A DNA stretch of 64,000 nt, from assembly GCF_024529975.1 (NCBI RefSeq), contig NZ_AP024898.1, forward strand, positions 248,001 to 312,000, written 5' to 3'. The stretch's first letter is position 1. Each line of letters begins with the position of its first letter. Of this stretch, positions 16,845-25,091 are shown in pieces. The notes under the pieces were generated by a model that was given only the letters and a program-made list of their open reading frames with translations, ran no database searches and was not told the origin of the DNA. Position numbers and translations under genes: made by a program. The stretch comes from Vibrio quintilis. GTDB taxonomy: Bacteria; Pseudomonadota; Gammaproteobacteria; Enterobacterales; Vibrionaceae.

Positions 16845-17438
16845 GTGAAAGGGAAAATCGTTGAATGGCATGATGAAAAAGGCTATGGCTTTATCGCTGT
16901 TGCGGATCAGGAACGGCGGATATTTCTTCATGTCTCTGAACTGAAGCATCAGGGATTACGCCCGGGACTCAATGATCAGGTGAGCTTTGAAACCTGCGAA
17001 GATAAACGCAAACGACTGCGGGCGGTCAATGTATCGGTGACCAGTGTCAAAGCCATTCCGCCGACGGTTTTGTTTGGCTGCTCTTTTTTAGTTTTTGCCT
17101 GTGTTTCCCCGCTAACGCTCCATAGTCATCTGTTTTTAATTCCCCTTTACCTTGTGTTGAGCCTGTTCACCTGGCTGATGTACGCATGGGATAAAAAGGC
17201 GGCGCAGCTGGGTCAGTGGCGGACAGCAGAAAACTCGTTGCATTTATTAGCCTTAGCCGGTGGCTGGCCCGGCGCTTTACTGGCTCAGCATCAGCTGCGC
17301 CACAAATCCAGAAAGCAGCCGTTTAAAACCATCTTATGGCTGACGGTGCTGCTGAATATCACAGCATTCTGCTGGACATTCACAGACTCAGGCTCTGAGA
17401 AAATTCAGTTGGTGGCAGATTTGATTTTAAATCTTTAG
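16845..17438 (+). CDS. Cold-shock domain / DUF1294 membrane fusion protein
   Basis: The 197-residue protein opens with a cold-shock nucleic-acid-binding fold (VKGKIVEWHDEKGYGFIAV, then IFLHVSEL), with RNP1-like GYGFI and RNP2-like IFLHV. The C-terminal half holds about three membrane segments and the DUF1294 signature (YAWDKKAAQLGQWRTAENSLHLLALAGGWPGALLAQ, then HKSRKQPF). The CSD-DUF1294 fusion is a common gammaproteobacterial architecture of unknown role. Start is the GTG at 16845 with AAGGA about 6 bases upstream. Confidence 0.9.
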   Translation: MKGKIVEWHDEKGYGFIAVADQERRIFLHVSELKHQGLRPGLNDQVSFETCEDKRKRLRAVNVSVTSVKAIPPTVLFGCSFLVFACVSPLTLHSHLFLIPLYLVLSLFTWLMYAWDKKAAQLGQWRTAENSLHLLALAGGWPGALLAQHQLRHKSRKQPFKTILWLTVLLNITAFCWTFTDSGSEKIQLVADLILNL

Positions 17439-17486
17439 CTTTTCTTAACCGGCTGAAAATCAACACAGAAGAACAAAAAATCCTCC

Positions 17487-17517
17487 CTTAAGTTTCCCTT
17501 AAGTTTTCCCGCTTAAT
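17487..17517 (+). promoter_or_regulatory. PmrA/CarR-type response-regulator box
   Basis: CTTAAG-N5-CTTAAG at 17487-17503 exactly fits the (C/T)TTAAG-N5-(C/T)TTAAG direct repeat bound by PmrA/BasR/QseB-like regulators. A third partial half site, CTTAAT, begins at 17512. The box ends 46 bp before the first gene of a cluster that itself encodes a regulator of this subfamily, so autoregulation is inferred. Confidence 0.7.
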
Positions 17518-17549
17518 CTTTCAATCAAAGTTCAGGCGAGGAATTCAAT

Positions 17550-18152
17550 ATGTCAGTAGCACTCAACCATGCTTCCGTCCGTTTAACAGTGATTGAACCG
17601 CACCATGCACTGCGTCAGCGTGCCGAGCAGTATGTGGTTGACCGGTATGCCTCGGCATTTGATGCGCAGATCGAAGCCTTTATGCCGGTGTTTCTGGCGC
17701 TGGTGCAGCAGGACGAGATTCAGTCAGTCTGTGGTTATCGCGCTGCGGCTGAAGACACTCTGTTTCTGGAGCAGTATCTGGATTACCCGGCAGAGCAGCT
17801 GATTTCTGAACATTTCTCACAGCCGGTCAGTCGTGAGTCTCTGATTGAATTCGGGCAGCTGGCTGCATTTTCAAAAGGCTTTTCTCCCCTGCATTTTTAT
17901 TTGATCACCCGCCATCTTGCTGCCCTGAATTATCAGTGGTGTATCTGCACCGTGACTGACCCTTTATTTGCGCTGATGAAACGAATGGGACTCAACCCGG
18001 TGGTGATTGCGCAGGCCGACCCGGCGCGGGTTGAAAATGCGCATTTGTGGGGCCGTTATTACCAGACACAGCCGAGGATTGTTGCCGGGAACATCCGTCA
18101 GGGGCTGCAATACCTGCAACAGTACATGAGCTTACGAACCGGACAGGAATAA
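17550..18152 (+). CDS. Thermostable hemolysin (delta-VPH) family protein
   Basis: The 200-residue protein belongs to the thermostable hemolysin family named after Vibrio delta-VPH. Family features are the N-terminal RAEQYVVDRYASAFDAQIEAFMP, the central GYR, FLEQYLDYPAEQ and the block IEFGQLAAFSKGF. The family is related to the GNAT/autoinducer-synthase fold, so an acyl-transfer role may be more realistic than pore formation. No signal peptide is seen, consistent with a cytoplasmic enzyme. GGCGAGGA precedes the ATG. The acyl-AMP ligase starts 5 bp after its stop, and the box at 17487 lies upstream. The hemolysin name is historical and may not describe the function. Confidence 0.85.
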   Translation: MSVALNHASVRLTVIEPHHALRQRAEQYVVDRYASAFDAQIEAFMPVFLALVQQDEIQSVCGYRAAAEDTLFLEQYLDYPAEQLISEHFSQPVSRESLIEFGQLAAFSKGFSPLHFYLITRHLAALNYQWCICTVTDPLFALMKRMGLNPVVIAQADPARVENAHLWGRYYQTQPRIVAGNIRQGLQYLQQYMSLRTGQE

Positions 18153-18157
18153 TTTTT

Positions 18158-19696
18158 ATGAAAAGCCAGATCATTTCAGCTTTAGCTGAACATGCACAAC
18201 ACCATGGCGATCGAGCTGCTTTTACCGGCAGAAGCCACACCGGTGCTGCTTTGGTGCTGACTTATCGTCAGCTATGGGAACAGGTTCAGAAATATGCGGC
18301 ATATTTTCAGCAGCATTCTGCCCGCTGCATTGCTATTTATGCCGAAAACAGTCCGGCATGGCTGGTGGCCGATTTAGCGGCTATGTATGCAGGCATTCCC
18401 TGCTTACCGGTGCCGAAGTTTTTCAGCCGCCAGCAAATTAAACATGTTTTATCTCAGACTCAGGCGGATGTGCTGGTTTACGATCAGCCGCTGGCAGACT
18501 TTTCTGCAGGGAGTGAAGAAAAAATCTGTGATGAGTTATTCATCGGGCACCGGGCTCTAGCGCCGGTCTCTGAATCTGTGCCGGTGATTTTACCGGGGAC
18601 AGTCAAGATTACGTTTACCTCCGGTTCTACCGGGCAGCCGGAAGGGGTGTGCCTGAGCCAGCAGAATCTGGATGAAGTCACCCGGAGCCTGGCGGAAGCC
18701 ATCTGCCCGTGTGAAGGATTAGAAAAGCATCTGGTGATGCTGCCACTGTCGACCCTGCTGGAGAATATCACCGGCGCTTATGTGCCTTTATATCTTGGCG
18801 TGACATCTGTCGTGCCGGATGGCAGCTCGGTCGGGTTGCGTGGTTCAAGTCAGTTTGATGCGTTGCAGTGGATGCAAATGTTACTCGAATCCCGGCCAGA
18901 CACTATGGTGCTCACACCGGCACTGCTGCATGCACTGGTGACGTTAAGTCAGCACCATGCTGAAGTGGTTTCTTCGCTAAAGTTTGTTGCAGTCGGCGGG
19001 GCGCATGTGCCGGAGTCCGTGCTGGAGCAGGCGCGCCGGGTGGGTATTCCGGCTTACGAAGGCTATGGTCTGTCTGAATGTGGCTCCGTGGTGGCGCTCA
19101 ATACGCCGCAGTATGACCGGCCCGGAAGCTGCGGGAAAGTGTTGCCGCATGTTCAGGTCCGGATCGCTGAAGATGGCGAAGTGTGGGTGAAAGATGGCAT
19201 TGCACTCGGTTATCTCGGACAGCCATTCGCTCAGACCTGGCTTGCAACCGGTGATTTAGGTGAACTGGATGCACAGGGGCATCTGTTCGTCCGGGGCAGA
19301 AAAAAGAACCAGATAATTACCAGCTTCGGCCGGAATATTTCTCCGGAGTGGATCGAAGCACAGGCACAGCGCTGGGAAGCGTTGAGACACTTTTTTGTCA
19401 CGGGGGAATCGCAGGAACGCTTATCCGCAGTGTTGGTTACCCGTGATGTGCAGGCCGCTGTGGAAGCGGTTCAGGCCCTGAACGACACCCTGCCGGATTA
19501 CGCGCAGGTATGCCAGCTGATTTTTATCAAAGACCCGGAGACTTATCTGTCCTTTCTGACGGCCAATCAGCGCCCGAGACGGACAGTGATCGAACAACAG
19601 ACACAAACATGGCTGAAAGAACCCGGTTTATACCGGGACACGATCGCCATTATCACACTGAATTCAACGATTGACACTTTAGAGGTATCCCTATGA
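18158..19696 (+). CDS. AMP-dependent acyl-CoA synthetase/ligase-like protein
   Basis: The 512-residue member of the adenylate-forming superfamily would activate a carboxylic acid as acyl-AMP. Motifs: P-loop ITFTSGSTGQPEGV near residue 150, YEGYGLSECG (A5), TGDLG (A7), and RGRKKNQIITSFGRNISPEWIE (A8 hinge). The lysine normally following the A3 loop is Glu, and the A10 region reads LTANQRPRRTVIEQ, with no lysine where the catalytic one normally sits. The first half-reaction may be slow or unusual. The start at 18158 follows AGGA; its end overlaps the oxidase gene by 4 bp (ATGA). It is probably coupled to the hemolysin-family and oxidase proteins on the same substrate. Confidence 0.88.
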   Translation: MKSQIISALAEHAQHHGDRAAFTGRSHTGAALVLTYRQLWEQVQKYAAYFQQHSARCIAIYAENSPAWLVADLAAMYAGIPCLPVPKFFSRQQIKHVLSQTQADVLVYDQPLADFSAGSEEKICDELFIGHRALAPVSESVPVILPGTVKITFTSGSTGQPEGVCLSQQNLDEVTRSLAEAICPCEGLEKHLVMLPLSTLLENITGAYVPLYLGVTSVVPDGSSVGLRGSSQFDALQWMQMLLESRPDTMVLTPALLHALVTLSQHHAEVVSSLKFVAVGGAHVPESVLEQARRVGIPAYEGYGLSECGSVVALNTPQYDRPGSCGKVLPHVQVRIAEDGEVWVKDGIALGYLGQPFAQTWLATGDLGELDAQGHLFVRGRKKNQIITSFGRNISPEWIEAQAQRWEALRHFFVTGESQERLSAVLVTRDVQAAVEAVQALNDTLPDYAQVCQLIFIKDPETYLSFLTANQRPRRTVIEQQTQTWLKEPGLYRDTIAIITLNSTIDTLEVSL

Positions 19697-20361
19697 GCCA
19701 TTTTTTTGCCACTTTACAGGAAGCAACCCGCCCGGCGAGAGAAGCCATGCTGAGTGCACCGATTGTCGCCGACTGTGAGTGCGGTGATATTTCCCTGCCG
19801 CAGTATCATCAGTTCTTAGCGCAGGCCTATCATCATGTAAAACACACGACACCACTGTTGATGGCCTGTGGTGCCCGTCTGGGTGAATCCCATGAGTGGG
19901 TCAGAGCTGCGGTTGCAGAATATATTGAAGAAGAAATTGGTCACCATGAGTGGATTCTGAATGATATTCAGGCGTGTGGCGGTGATGCGGATGCCGTACG
20001 CAACAATCAGGGCGAAGGAGCAATGGGCATGCCGATAGAGCTGATGCTGGCTTATCTGTATCACAATATCGATCGCGGTAATCCGCTGACCCTGTTTGGC
20101 ATGGTATGGGTGCTGGAAGGGACCAGTGTCGGAATTGGTGCTCAGGTCGCCAGACAGGTCAAAGAAACGCTGAACCTGCCGGATGAAGCGCTGACGTATT
20201 TAACCTCTCACAGTGAGCTTGATCAGGAACACATCCGCTTCTTTGCGGAATTGATGGATAAGATTGAAGACCCGCAGGAACAGGCGGTGATTATCGAATC
20301 AGCTAACATGGTGTTCCATCTGTATGGTCAGATGCTGCACTCACTGACAGCTGCGGCTTAA
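19693..20361 (+). CDS. Heme-oxygenase-like (TenA/PqqC/UndA fold) iron-containing oxidase
   Basis: The 222-residue all-helical protein carries residues expected of heme-oxygenase-like diiron oxidases: EYIEEEIGHHEWIL near residue 80 (Glu and His ligands), WVLEGTSVG near 140, and HSELDQEHIRFF near 175 (H-x3-D-x2-H). Related enzymes oxidise or fragment fatty or amino acids. The ATGA overlap with the ligase gene argues that the ligase product, or a derived thioester or amide, is its substrate. No signal peptide. The likely role is an oxidative step in a small-molecule pathway. Confidence 0.82.
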   Translation: MSHFFATLQEATRPAREAMLSAPIVADCECGDISLPQYHQFLAQAYHHVKHTTPLLMACGARLGESHEWVRAAVAEYIEEEIGHHEWILNDIQACGGDADAVRNNQGEGAMGMPIELMLAYLYHNIDRGNPLTLFGMVWVLEGTSVGIGAQVARQVKETLNLPDEALTYLTSHSELDQEHIRFFAELMDKIEDPQEQAVIIESANMVFHLYGQMLHSLTAAA

Positions 20362-20383
20362 ATGAATCCGGGAGTGAATGAAG

Positions 20384-21034
20384 ATGCATTTAATCAACAG
20401 ACGATCGGGAATGGTTTCAGTGGCGCTGGCAGCTTTTGCCTGCACACTTCCGGCTCAGGCAGCACCGGATGAACAACTCAGTTCCATCCAGAAAAAATGG
20501 GCAGAATGCCAGTATCAGTCAAAAGATGAAGATAATCAGATTTACTGTATGGAAAATCTGGTGAAAATGAGTGAAAAAGCGCTGAAGCAGCAGCCGGAAC
20601 GGCCGGATTTAAAAGTCTGGCTGGCGATCAGTCAAAGCTCACTGGCAGGGGCTGATGGCGGGATGGGCGCACTTTCTCTGGTGAAATCAGCTAAAGTGTT
20701 ACTTGAGGAAGTCATTGAGCAGGCACCGGACACACTGGCCGGGTCTGCCTATACCAGCCTGGGGTCATTATATTATAAAGTACCGGGGTGGCCGATTGGG
20801 TTTGGCAGTGATAAAAAAGCAGAGAAGATGCTGAAAAAAGCGCTGACAATTAATCCGGACGGTATCGACCCAAACTATTTTTATGGTGATTTTCTGGCGG
20901 AAGATGGCCGCAAAAAGCAGGCAATTGAGTACCTGCAGCGTGCCGCAAAAGCGCCGCCCCGGCCGGGCCGGGAACTGGCAGATAAAGGACGGCAGGCAGA
21001 CATTGCCAAACGTCTGAAAGATTTAGGTGTGTAA
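20384..21034 (+). CDS. Periplasmic TPR-repeat protein
   Basis: The protein of about 216 residues has a signal peptide (MVSVALAAFACTLPAQAAP) and then helical repeats; the clearest TPR-like motif is AEKMLKKALTINPDGIDPNYFYGDFLAEDGRKKQAIEYLQRA near the C-terminus. It resembles the TPR partner proteins of TRAP-type systems (GSLYYKVPGWPIGFGSDKKAE). It probably acts as a periplasmic scaffold. I favour the ATG at 20384, 9 bases after GGGAG, over that at 20378. Its stop overlaps the regulator start by one base (TAATG), which places it in the operon. Confidence 0.8.
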   Translation: MHLINRRSGMVSVALAAFACTLPAQAAPDEQLSSIQKKWAECQYQSKDEDNQIYCMENLVKMSEKALKQQPERPDLKVWLAISQSSLAGADGGMGALSLVKSAKVLLEEVIEQAPDTLAGSAYTSLGSLYYKVPGWPIGFGSDKKAEKMLKKALTINPDGIDPNYFYGDFLAEDGRKKQAIEYLQRAAKAPPRPGRELADKGRQADIAKRLKDLGV

Positions 21035-21690
21035 TGAGATTATTGTTAGTCGAAGATGATGTACTGCTCGGTCAGTCAATGGTCACGGCACTGAGCCGTC
21101 AGGGGTATACCGTTGACTGGCTGGAGCGCGGCAGCGGTGTGGTTACGGCGTTAAAAACCGAGCAGTTTACTGCTGTGATCCTGGATTTGATGCTGCCTGA
21201 TATCGGTGGATTTGAAGTGCTGAAATCCATTCGCCGGGCCGGATATTCAGTGCCGATTATGATCTTAACTGCCCGCGATGAAATTCAGGACCGGGTGCGC
21301 GGGCTGGATGGCGGCGCGGATGACTATCTGGTGAAGCCATTTGCCCTGGAAGAATTGCTGGCCCGGCTGAGAGTGATGATTCGCCGCCTTTCCGGTGCCA
21401 CTGACAGCCAGATTGAAGTTGGTGATTTGGTTCTCTCGCTCGACCGGCAGTCGGTTTCCTGTCAGGGAGAAGAGCTGAAATTAACCAATAATGAATTTAA
21501 GATTCTGGCCTCGCTGATCAACCATGCCGGCAGAGTAATGAGTAAAGAACAGTTGCAGCAATCCCTGCACGGCTGGGACGAAGGTGGCAGTGATAATGCG
21601 ATTGAAGTGCATATTCACAATCTGAGAAAGAAAGTACCGGGCAATGTGATTAAAAATATTCGTGGTGTAGGGTATATCATTGAAAAATAA
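21034..21690 (+). CDS. OmpR/PmrA-family response regulator
   Basis: A 218-residue regulator. The receiver domain has the acidic pair in LLLVEDD, phospho-acceptor Asp in VILDLMLPD (about residue 51), Thr in ILTARDE and Lys in YLVKPF. The winged-helix effector ends SDNAIEVHIHNLRKKVPGNVIKNIRGVGYIIEK. Overall it is closest to the PmrA/QseB/CarR branch (the HGWDEGGSDNAIEVHIHNLRKK block is characteristic). It overlaps the kinase gene by 11 bp. It probably binds the CTTAAG-N5-CTTAAG boxes at 17487 and 36334; this is inference. Confidence 0.93.
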   Translation: MRLLLVEDDVLLGQSMVTALSRQGYTVDWLERGSGVVTALKTEQFTAVILDLMLPDIGGFEVLKSIRRAGYSVPIMILTARDEIQDRVRGLDGGADDYLVKPFALEELLARLRVMIRRLSGATDSQIEVGDLVLSLDRQSVSCQGEELKLTNNEFKILASLINHAGRVMSKEQLQQSLHGWDEGGSDNAIEVHIHNLRKKVPGNVIKNIRGVGYIIEK

Positions 21691-23113
21691 GCAACCGAAA
21701 AGCTATTCGATTAAAAAACGGGTGACATTCTCTGCGATTGTGATGTCGTCGATGTTTATTCTGATCTCATTACTTTTCAGTTACCGGACATCTCACCACG
21801 AAATATTAGAAGTTTATGATGCGCGTCTGGGCCAGACAGCGAAATTGTTTTTATTGCGCATGCCGGCGTCTGATTTGCACCTGAATGACAGCGATAGTAA
21901 ACAACACCTGGAAAAATGGATGAAAGATATTCAGATTTCCAGTCACAGCGAGAGTGATGAAACCGCGTATGGTCATCCTTATGAGCAGAATCTGGTGATT
22001 CAGTTTTATCGGGATGGTCAGCTGATGTGGAGTTCGCATCCTGATTTTCATCAAATCAAGCATGATCCGTCATTTTCCGGTTTCGGTTACGTTGAGATTG
22101 ACGGCGAGGAGTGGCGTTACTTTGAACTGCCGATGCGTGAGCATCAGCAGCATGAATATATTATCGTGGCTGAGAGGCAGTCGGTACGTGATGAAATGAT
22201 GAATGAACTGGCGTTGTCGACGCTGATTCCGCAGCTGGCGCTGATTCCCTGTCTTGCTTTTCTGATGTTCTTTTTGATGGAACGGAATTTTGCCCCGGTC
22301 ACAGAACTGAAAAAGGCCATCGGTAAACGCAGTGTCAGCAAGCTGGATACGATTGAAGTCAGCCGGCCGACGGATGAACTGTCGGCACTGGTGAATGCAC
22401 TGAACCGTTTGTTAGCTGAGCTCGAACAAGCCTGGAAGCGGGAGAAACGCTTTACCCGGATGGCTGCCCATGAGCTGAAAACCCCGCTGGCGATTTTGCG
22501 GCTGAATGCAGAGAATGCGTTGATTTGTGATAAAGAAGAAGATCTGAAATCAGATCTGCAAAACATTTTACAGGGAATTGAACGTTCCGACCGCCTGATC
22601 CAGCAGTTGCTGACCTTAGCCCGGGTTGAAAATCTCCATGAAATTGCTCTGAAAGAAGTCGATCTGAAAAAGCTGATGCAGCGTGTGATGGGAGAACTGG
22701 CGCCGCTGGCACTGAAAAATCAGCAGGAGATGTCGTTTTGCGGCGATGTTTGTACGATTCGTGGCGATGAATCTTTACTCGGTATTTTGCTGAGTAATCT
22801 GGTGGATAATGCGATTCGTTATTCGGGGCAGGGCAGCCAGATTATGGTCAGAATTGAAGATGGTCCTGAACTGGCGCGGGTGTTTATTTCCGATACCGGT
22901 GAAGATGTTTCACCGCAGGCGCGTGAGAAGTTGTTTGACAGCTTTTACCGTTCGAACCGGGAAAAAGGTGATGGTGCCGGTTTGGGTTTGTCGATTACCC
23001 GGGATATTGTCCGCCTTCACCACGGCAGTGTGATCTTAGAGCCAAGAGCGGATGAACTGAATACATTCGTCGTGTCTCTGGCGAAAAAGCCGGATGCTGC
23101 TCCGGTCATCTGA
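21680..23113 (+). CDS. Sensor histidine kinase, partner of the PmrA-like regulator
   Basis: The 477-residue inner-membrane kinase has a first membrane helix at about residues 14-32 and a periplasmic domain of about 135 residues rich in acidic and His residues. A second helix (about 175-193) is followed by a HAMP-like linker, the H-box MAAHELKTPLAIL near 260, N-box NLVDNAIRYS, DTGED and GAGLGLSI. The acidic periplasmic region is suited to sensing cations or cationic peptides, as in PmrB/CarS; this is inference. It begins with TTG inside the regulator gene, a coupled arrangement. A palindromic repeat begins at the base after the stop. Confidence 0.9.
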   Translation: MKNKQPKSYSIKKRVTFSAIVMSSMFILISLLFSYRTSHHEILEVYDARLGQTAKLFLLRMPASDLHLNDSDSKQHLEKWMKDIQISSHSESDETAYGHPYEQNLVIQFYRDGQLMWSSHPDFHQIKHDPSFSGFGYVEIDGEEWRYFELPMREHQQHEYIIVAERQSVRDEMMNELALSTLIPQLALIPCLAFLMFFLMERNFAPVTELKKAIGKRSVSKLDTIEVSRPTDELSALVNALNRLLAELEQAWKREKRFTRMAAHELKTPLAILRLNAENALICDKEEDLKSDLQNILQGIERSDRLIQQLLTLARVENLHEIALKEVDLKKLMQRVMGELAPLALKNQQEMSFCGDVCTIRGDESLLGILLSNLVDNAIRYSGQGSQIMVRIEDGPELARVFISDTGEDVSPQAREKLFDSFYRSNREKGDGAGLGLSITRDIVRLHHGSVILEPRADELNTFVVSLAKKPDAAPVI

Positions 23114-23153
23114 TATATCCAAACAACCTGCATCTTCAGGTTGTTTGGATATA
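23114..23153. repeat. Palindromic intergenic repeat, copy 6
   Basis: TATATCCAAACAACCTG and CAGGTTGTTTGGATATA: both arms carry the same compensating change from CCC/GGG to TCC/GGA, so pairing is kept. It starts directly after the kinase stop codon. Confidence 0.9.
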
Positions 23154-23311
23154 AACCCTGTGTGTCTGTGTTTGACGGGCAAATCGTTCGTTCAACAATA
23201 CACAGTCATTCATCATCAAATATATTTTTAGTGAATCAAAGTAACACAGCCAGCCGCTCCGGCGAAAAGGTGGTGGGGTAAGTTGCGCCTGATAGATAAG
23301 GAGAATTCTGA

Positions 23312-24109
23312 ATGAAGCTTGAAAACAAGTTGATATTACTGACCGGCGCATCCGGTGGGATTGGCCGTGAACTGGCGACTGCACTTGATCGGGCAGGTGC
23401 CAGGCTTTGTCTGGCCGGACGGAATGAACAAAAGCTGACAGCGTTAAGAGACGCGCTGCCTCATGCGTCCCGGCACGTCTGTCTGGCGGTTGATCTGACG
23501 CAGGATGATGATCTGGAACGGCTGAATCAGCTGGGTTTGCAATATCAGCAGCAGGAGCAGGGGTTCGATATTGTGATTAATAATGCCGGTGCCAATCAGT
23601 TTGCCTGTCTGAGTGACCGGTCGGTGCAGTCGGTGCGCCATGAACTGAACCTGAATCTGACCGCGCCGGTACTGGTGAGTAAGCTGGCCTGCGGGTGGCT
23701 GAATCGTCCCGGCATTATTATGAATATTGGCTCAGCTTTTGGTGGGATCGGTTATCCGGGATATTCGGTTTACTGTGCGGCGAAGTCCGGGGTTTATCGC
23801 TTTAGTGAAGCACTGGACCGGGAACTCTATGGCTCAGGAATCCGGGCTCTTTACATTGCTCCGCGTGCGACAGACACCGGCCTGAATTCGCCGGAAGTGA
23901 AAGCCATGAATCAGGCACTGAACAACCGGAGTGATTCACCGCAGCTGGTTGCCAGGAAGGTGGTGGCGTCTTTAGAGCAGGAGCTTGCTGTACGTTGGAT
24001 CGGCTGGCCGGAAAAGCTGTTTGTGCGGGTGAATCAGATTCTGCCCGGCGTTGTCACGCAATCGATTCAAAAGCAGCACGCGAAGATAATGAGTTATCTG
24101 AGAAATTAA
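23312..24109 (+). CDS. Short-chain dehydrogenase/reductase (SDR)
   Basis: The 265-residue classical SDR has the nucleotide-binding TGASGGIG at the N-terminus, NNAG near residue 90, and the catalytic Ser of MNIGSAFGG with Y-x3-K as YCAAKSG (about 157-161). It resembles SDRs acting on fatty or polyketide-like substrates, with a C-terminal hydrophobic segment (LFVRVNQILPGVVTQSI) that may be membrane-proximal. AAGGAGAA precedes the ATG. It lies 198 bp after the kinase gene in the same direction and probably completes the pathway of the hemolysin-family/ligase/oxidase genes. Confidence 0.88.
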   Translation: MKLENKLILLTGASGGIGRELATALDRAGARLCLAGRNEQKLTALRDALPHASRHVCLAVDLTQDDDLERLNQLGLQYQQQEQGFDIVINNAGANQFACLSDRSVQSVRHELNLNLTAPVLVSKLACGWLNRPGIIMNIGSAFGGIGYPGYSVYCAAKSGVYRFSEALDRELYGSGIRALYIAPRATDTGLNSPEVKAMNQALNNRSDSPQLVARKVVASLEQELAVRWIGWPEKLFVRVNQILPGVVTQSIQKQHAKIMSYLRN

Positions 24110-24368
24110 CGGACGCCGTTTTCAGGGCAAACAGATCAGGCAGAATTTGTGTGATCAGAGAAACTTTTCAGCAGGCTGATGGCCGTGGGCCGGTCTGAAT
24201 TTATCTGGAAGTGAGAGAATCTGCACGTTTTTTGCTCAGTGTATGACATTAAATGTGAGAAATTGTTGACCGGAAATGCGGTGAATCCACCAGCATGTTT
24301 GTCTGAAGCAGATGCGGTGATCTAACAACGCGGGCTTAAATATAATAATAAAATTATAAACACATTCG

Positions 24369-24399
24369 GGGTTGTGATATTGCAACCCCTTTTTTTATC
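24369..24399 (+). terminator. Rho-independent terminator downstream of SDR
   Basis: GGGGTTG and CAACCCC arms with loop TGATATTG are followed by seven T. It lies 260 bp after the SDR stop, implying a long 3' UTR or an unseen transcript; the intervening sequence has no convincing ORF. Confidence 0.75.
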
Positions 24400-24471
24400 G
24401 CCAATTTTTGCTTGTGATGACCCGGCTTATGGTTGCTTTTCTGATTAAAAAAGATGATAAAAACTGCAGGT

Positions 24472-24584
24472 AAAAAAAAAGCCAATCACATGGTGTGATT
24501 GGCGATAAATTTTGTGTGAACAATTCGTATTCACTAACAACGTCAGTTGGCTAGGTAGCCCCCGGCTTAAAAAGGGCTAAACCA
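24472..24584 (-). ncRNA. qrr: Qrr quorum-regulatory small RNA
   Basis: Reading the minus strand, the RNA contains CTAGCCAACTGACGTTGT followed by TAGTGAAT, the nearly invariant core of Vibrio Qrr sRNAs that pairs with luxR/hapR, aphA and luxO-type targets with Hfq. A first stem (TAGCCC with GGGCTA) precedes the core. The RNA ends in the terminator GCCAATCAC-ACCAT-GTGATTGGC followed by nine U. The predicted length is about 110 nt, in the usual range. The predicted 5' end at about 24584 is set by the sigma-54 promoter at 24595-24610. Which of the several Qrr paralogues this is cannot be told. Confidence 0.95.
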
Positions 24585-24594
24585 ATCTTAATAA

Positions 24595-24610
24595 AGCAAG
24601 CATTGGGCCA
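24595..24610 (-). promoter_or_regulatory. Sigma-54 promoter of qrr
   Basis: On the minus strand TGGCCC-AATGC-TTGCT fits the -24/-12 consensus TGGCAC-N5-TTGCW with one mismatch. The spacing places +1 at about 24584, just before the predicted first Qrr stem. Confidence 0.92.
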
Positions 24611-24673
24611 ACTTTTGAAAAGCCGTCAATTCATGGTTTTCTGTTATTTTTTGGTCATCAAATCGTCATTGTT

Positions 24674-24717
24674 TTGCAAATTGCAAATGCAAAATGAGAA
24701 TGTTGCACAAAATGCTA
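24674..24717. promoter_or_regulatory. LuxO-type enhancer sites upstream of qrr
   Basis: TTGCAAATTGCAA (24674-24686) is a perfect TTGCA-N3-TGCAA site. It overlaps another TTGCA...TGCAA at 24681-24692. A weaker TTGCA-N5-TGC lies at 24703-24715. They are 65-110 bp upstream of the -24 element, the normal position for phospho-LuxO binding. Confidence 0.85.
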
Positions 24718-24786
24718 GTGATATATTCCTCATATGCATCAGATTTTCATTTGATTCAAACCGACGTTTTCCCACTGTTTCATGAC

Positions 24787-24839
24787 TATACCCAAGCAAC
24801 CTGAAGATGAACCCTGCATCTTCAGGTTGTTTGGGTATA
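24787..24839. repeat. Palindromic intergenic repeat, copy 7
   Basis: The longest copy. Left arm TATACCCAAGCAACCTG is followed by AAGATGAACC, then TGCATCTTCAGGTTGTT and TGGGTATA. It lies upstream of the LuxO sites. The remaining 250 bp to the DUF2850 gene show no gene. Confidence 0.92.
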
Positions 24840-25091
24840 TACTTTGAAGATATTTCCGGATATTTGAAGCGCCTGGGAAGTGCCTGGCGTGGGATGGGCG
24901 TCTGGCTCAGACAGTTGGCAGGAAACGGCCGTACATTTCTGCTACCCTGAATTTTGGGACCAATATCATTACAGCCGGACTCTGAGTTGAGTCTCTGTTG
25001 ATAATCTGTTCCAATAACGATTCGTTAATCGGCATGAATGAAATGATCGGTTGATTCGATTGTTGTTACTCAATAGCAAGGGAGAATACCG

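Noticed and set aside
24603..24785. 60-codon ORF upstream of qrr
   Set aside because: It runs through the LuxO-site region antisense to the qrr promoter; low-complexity composition and no start signal.
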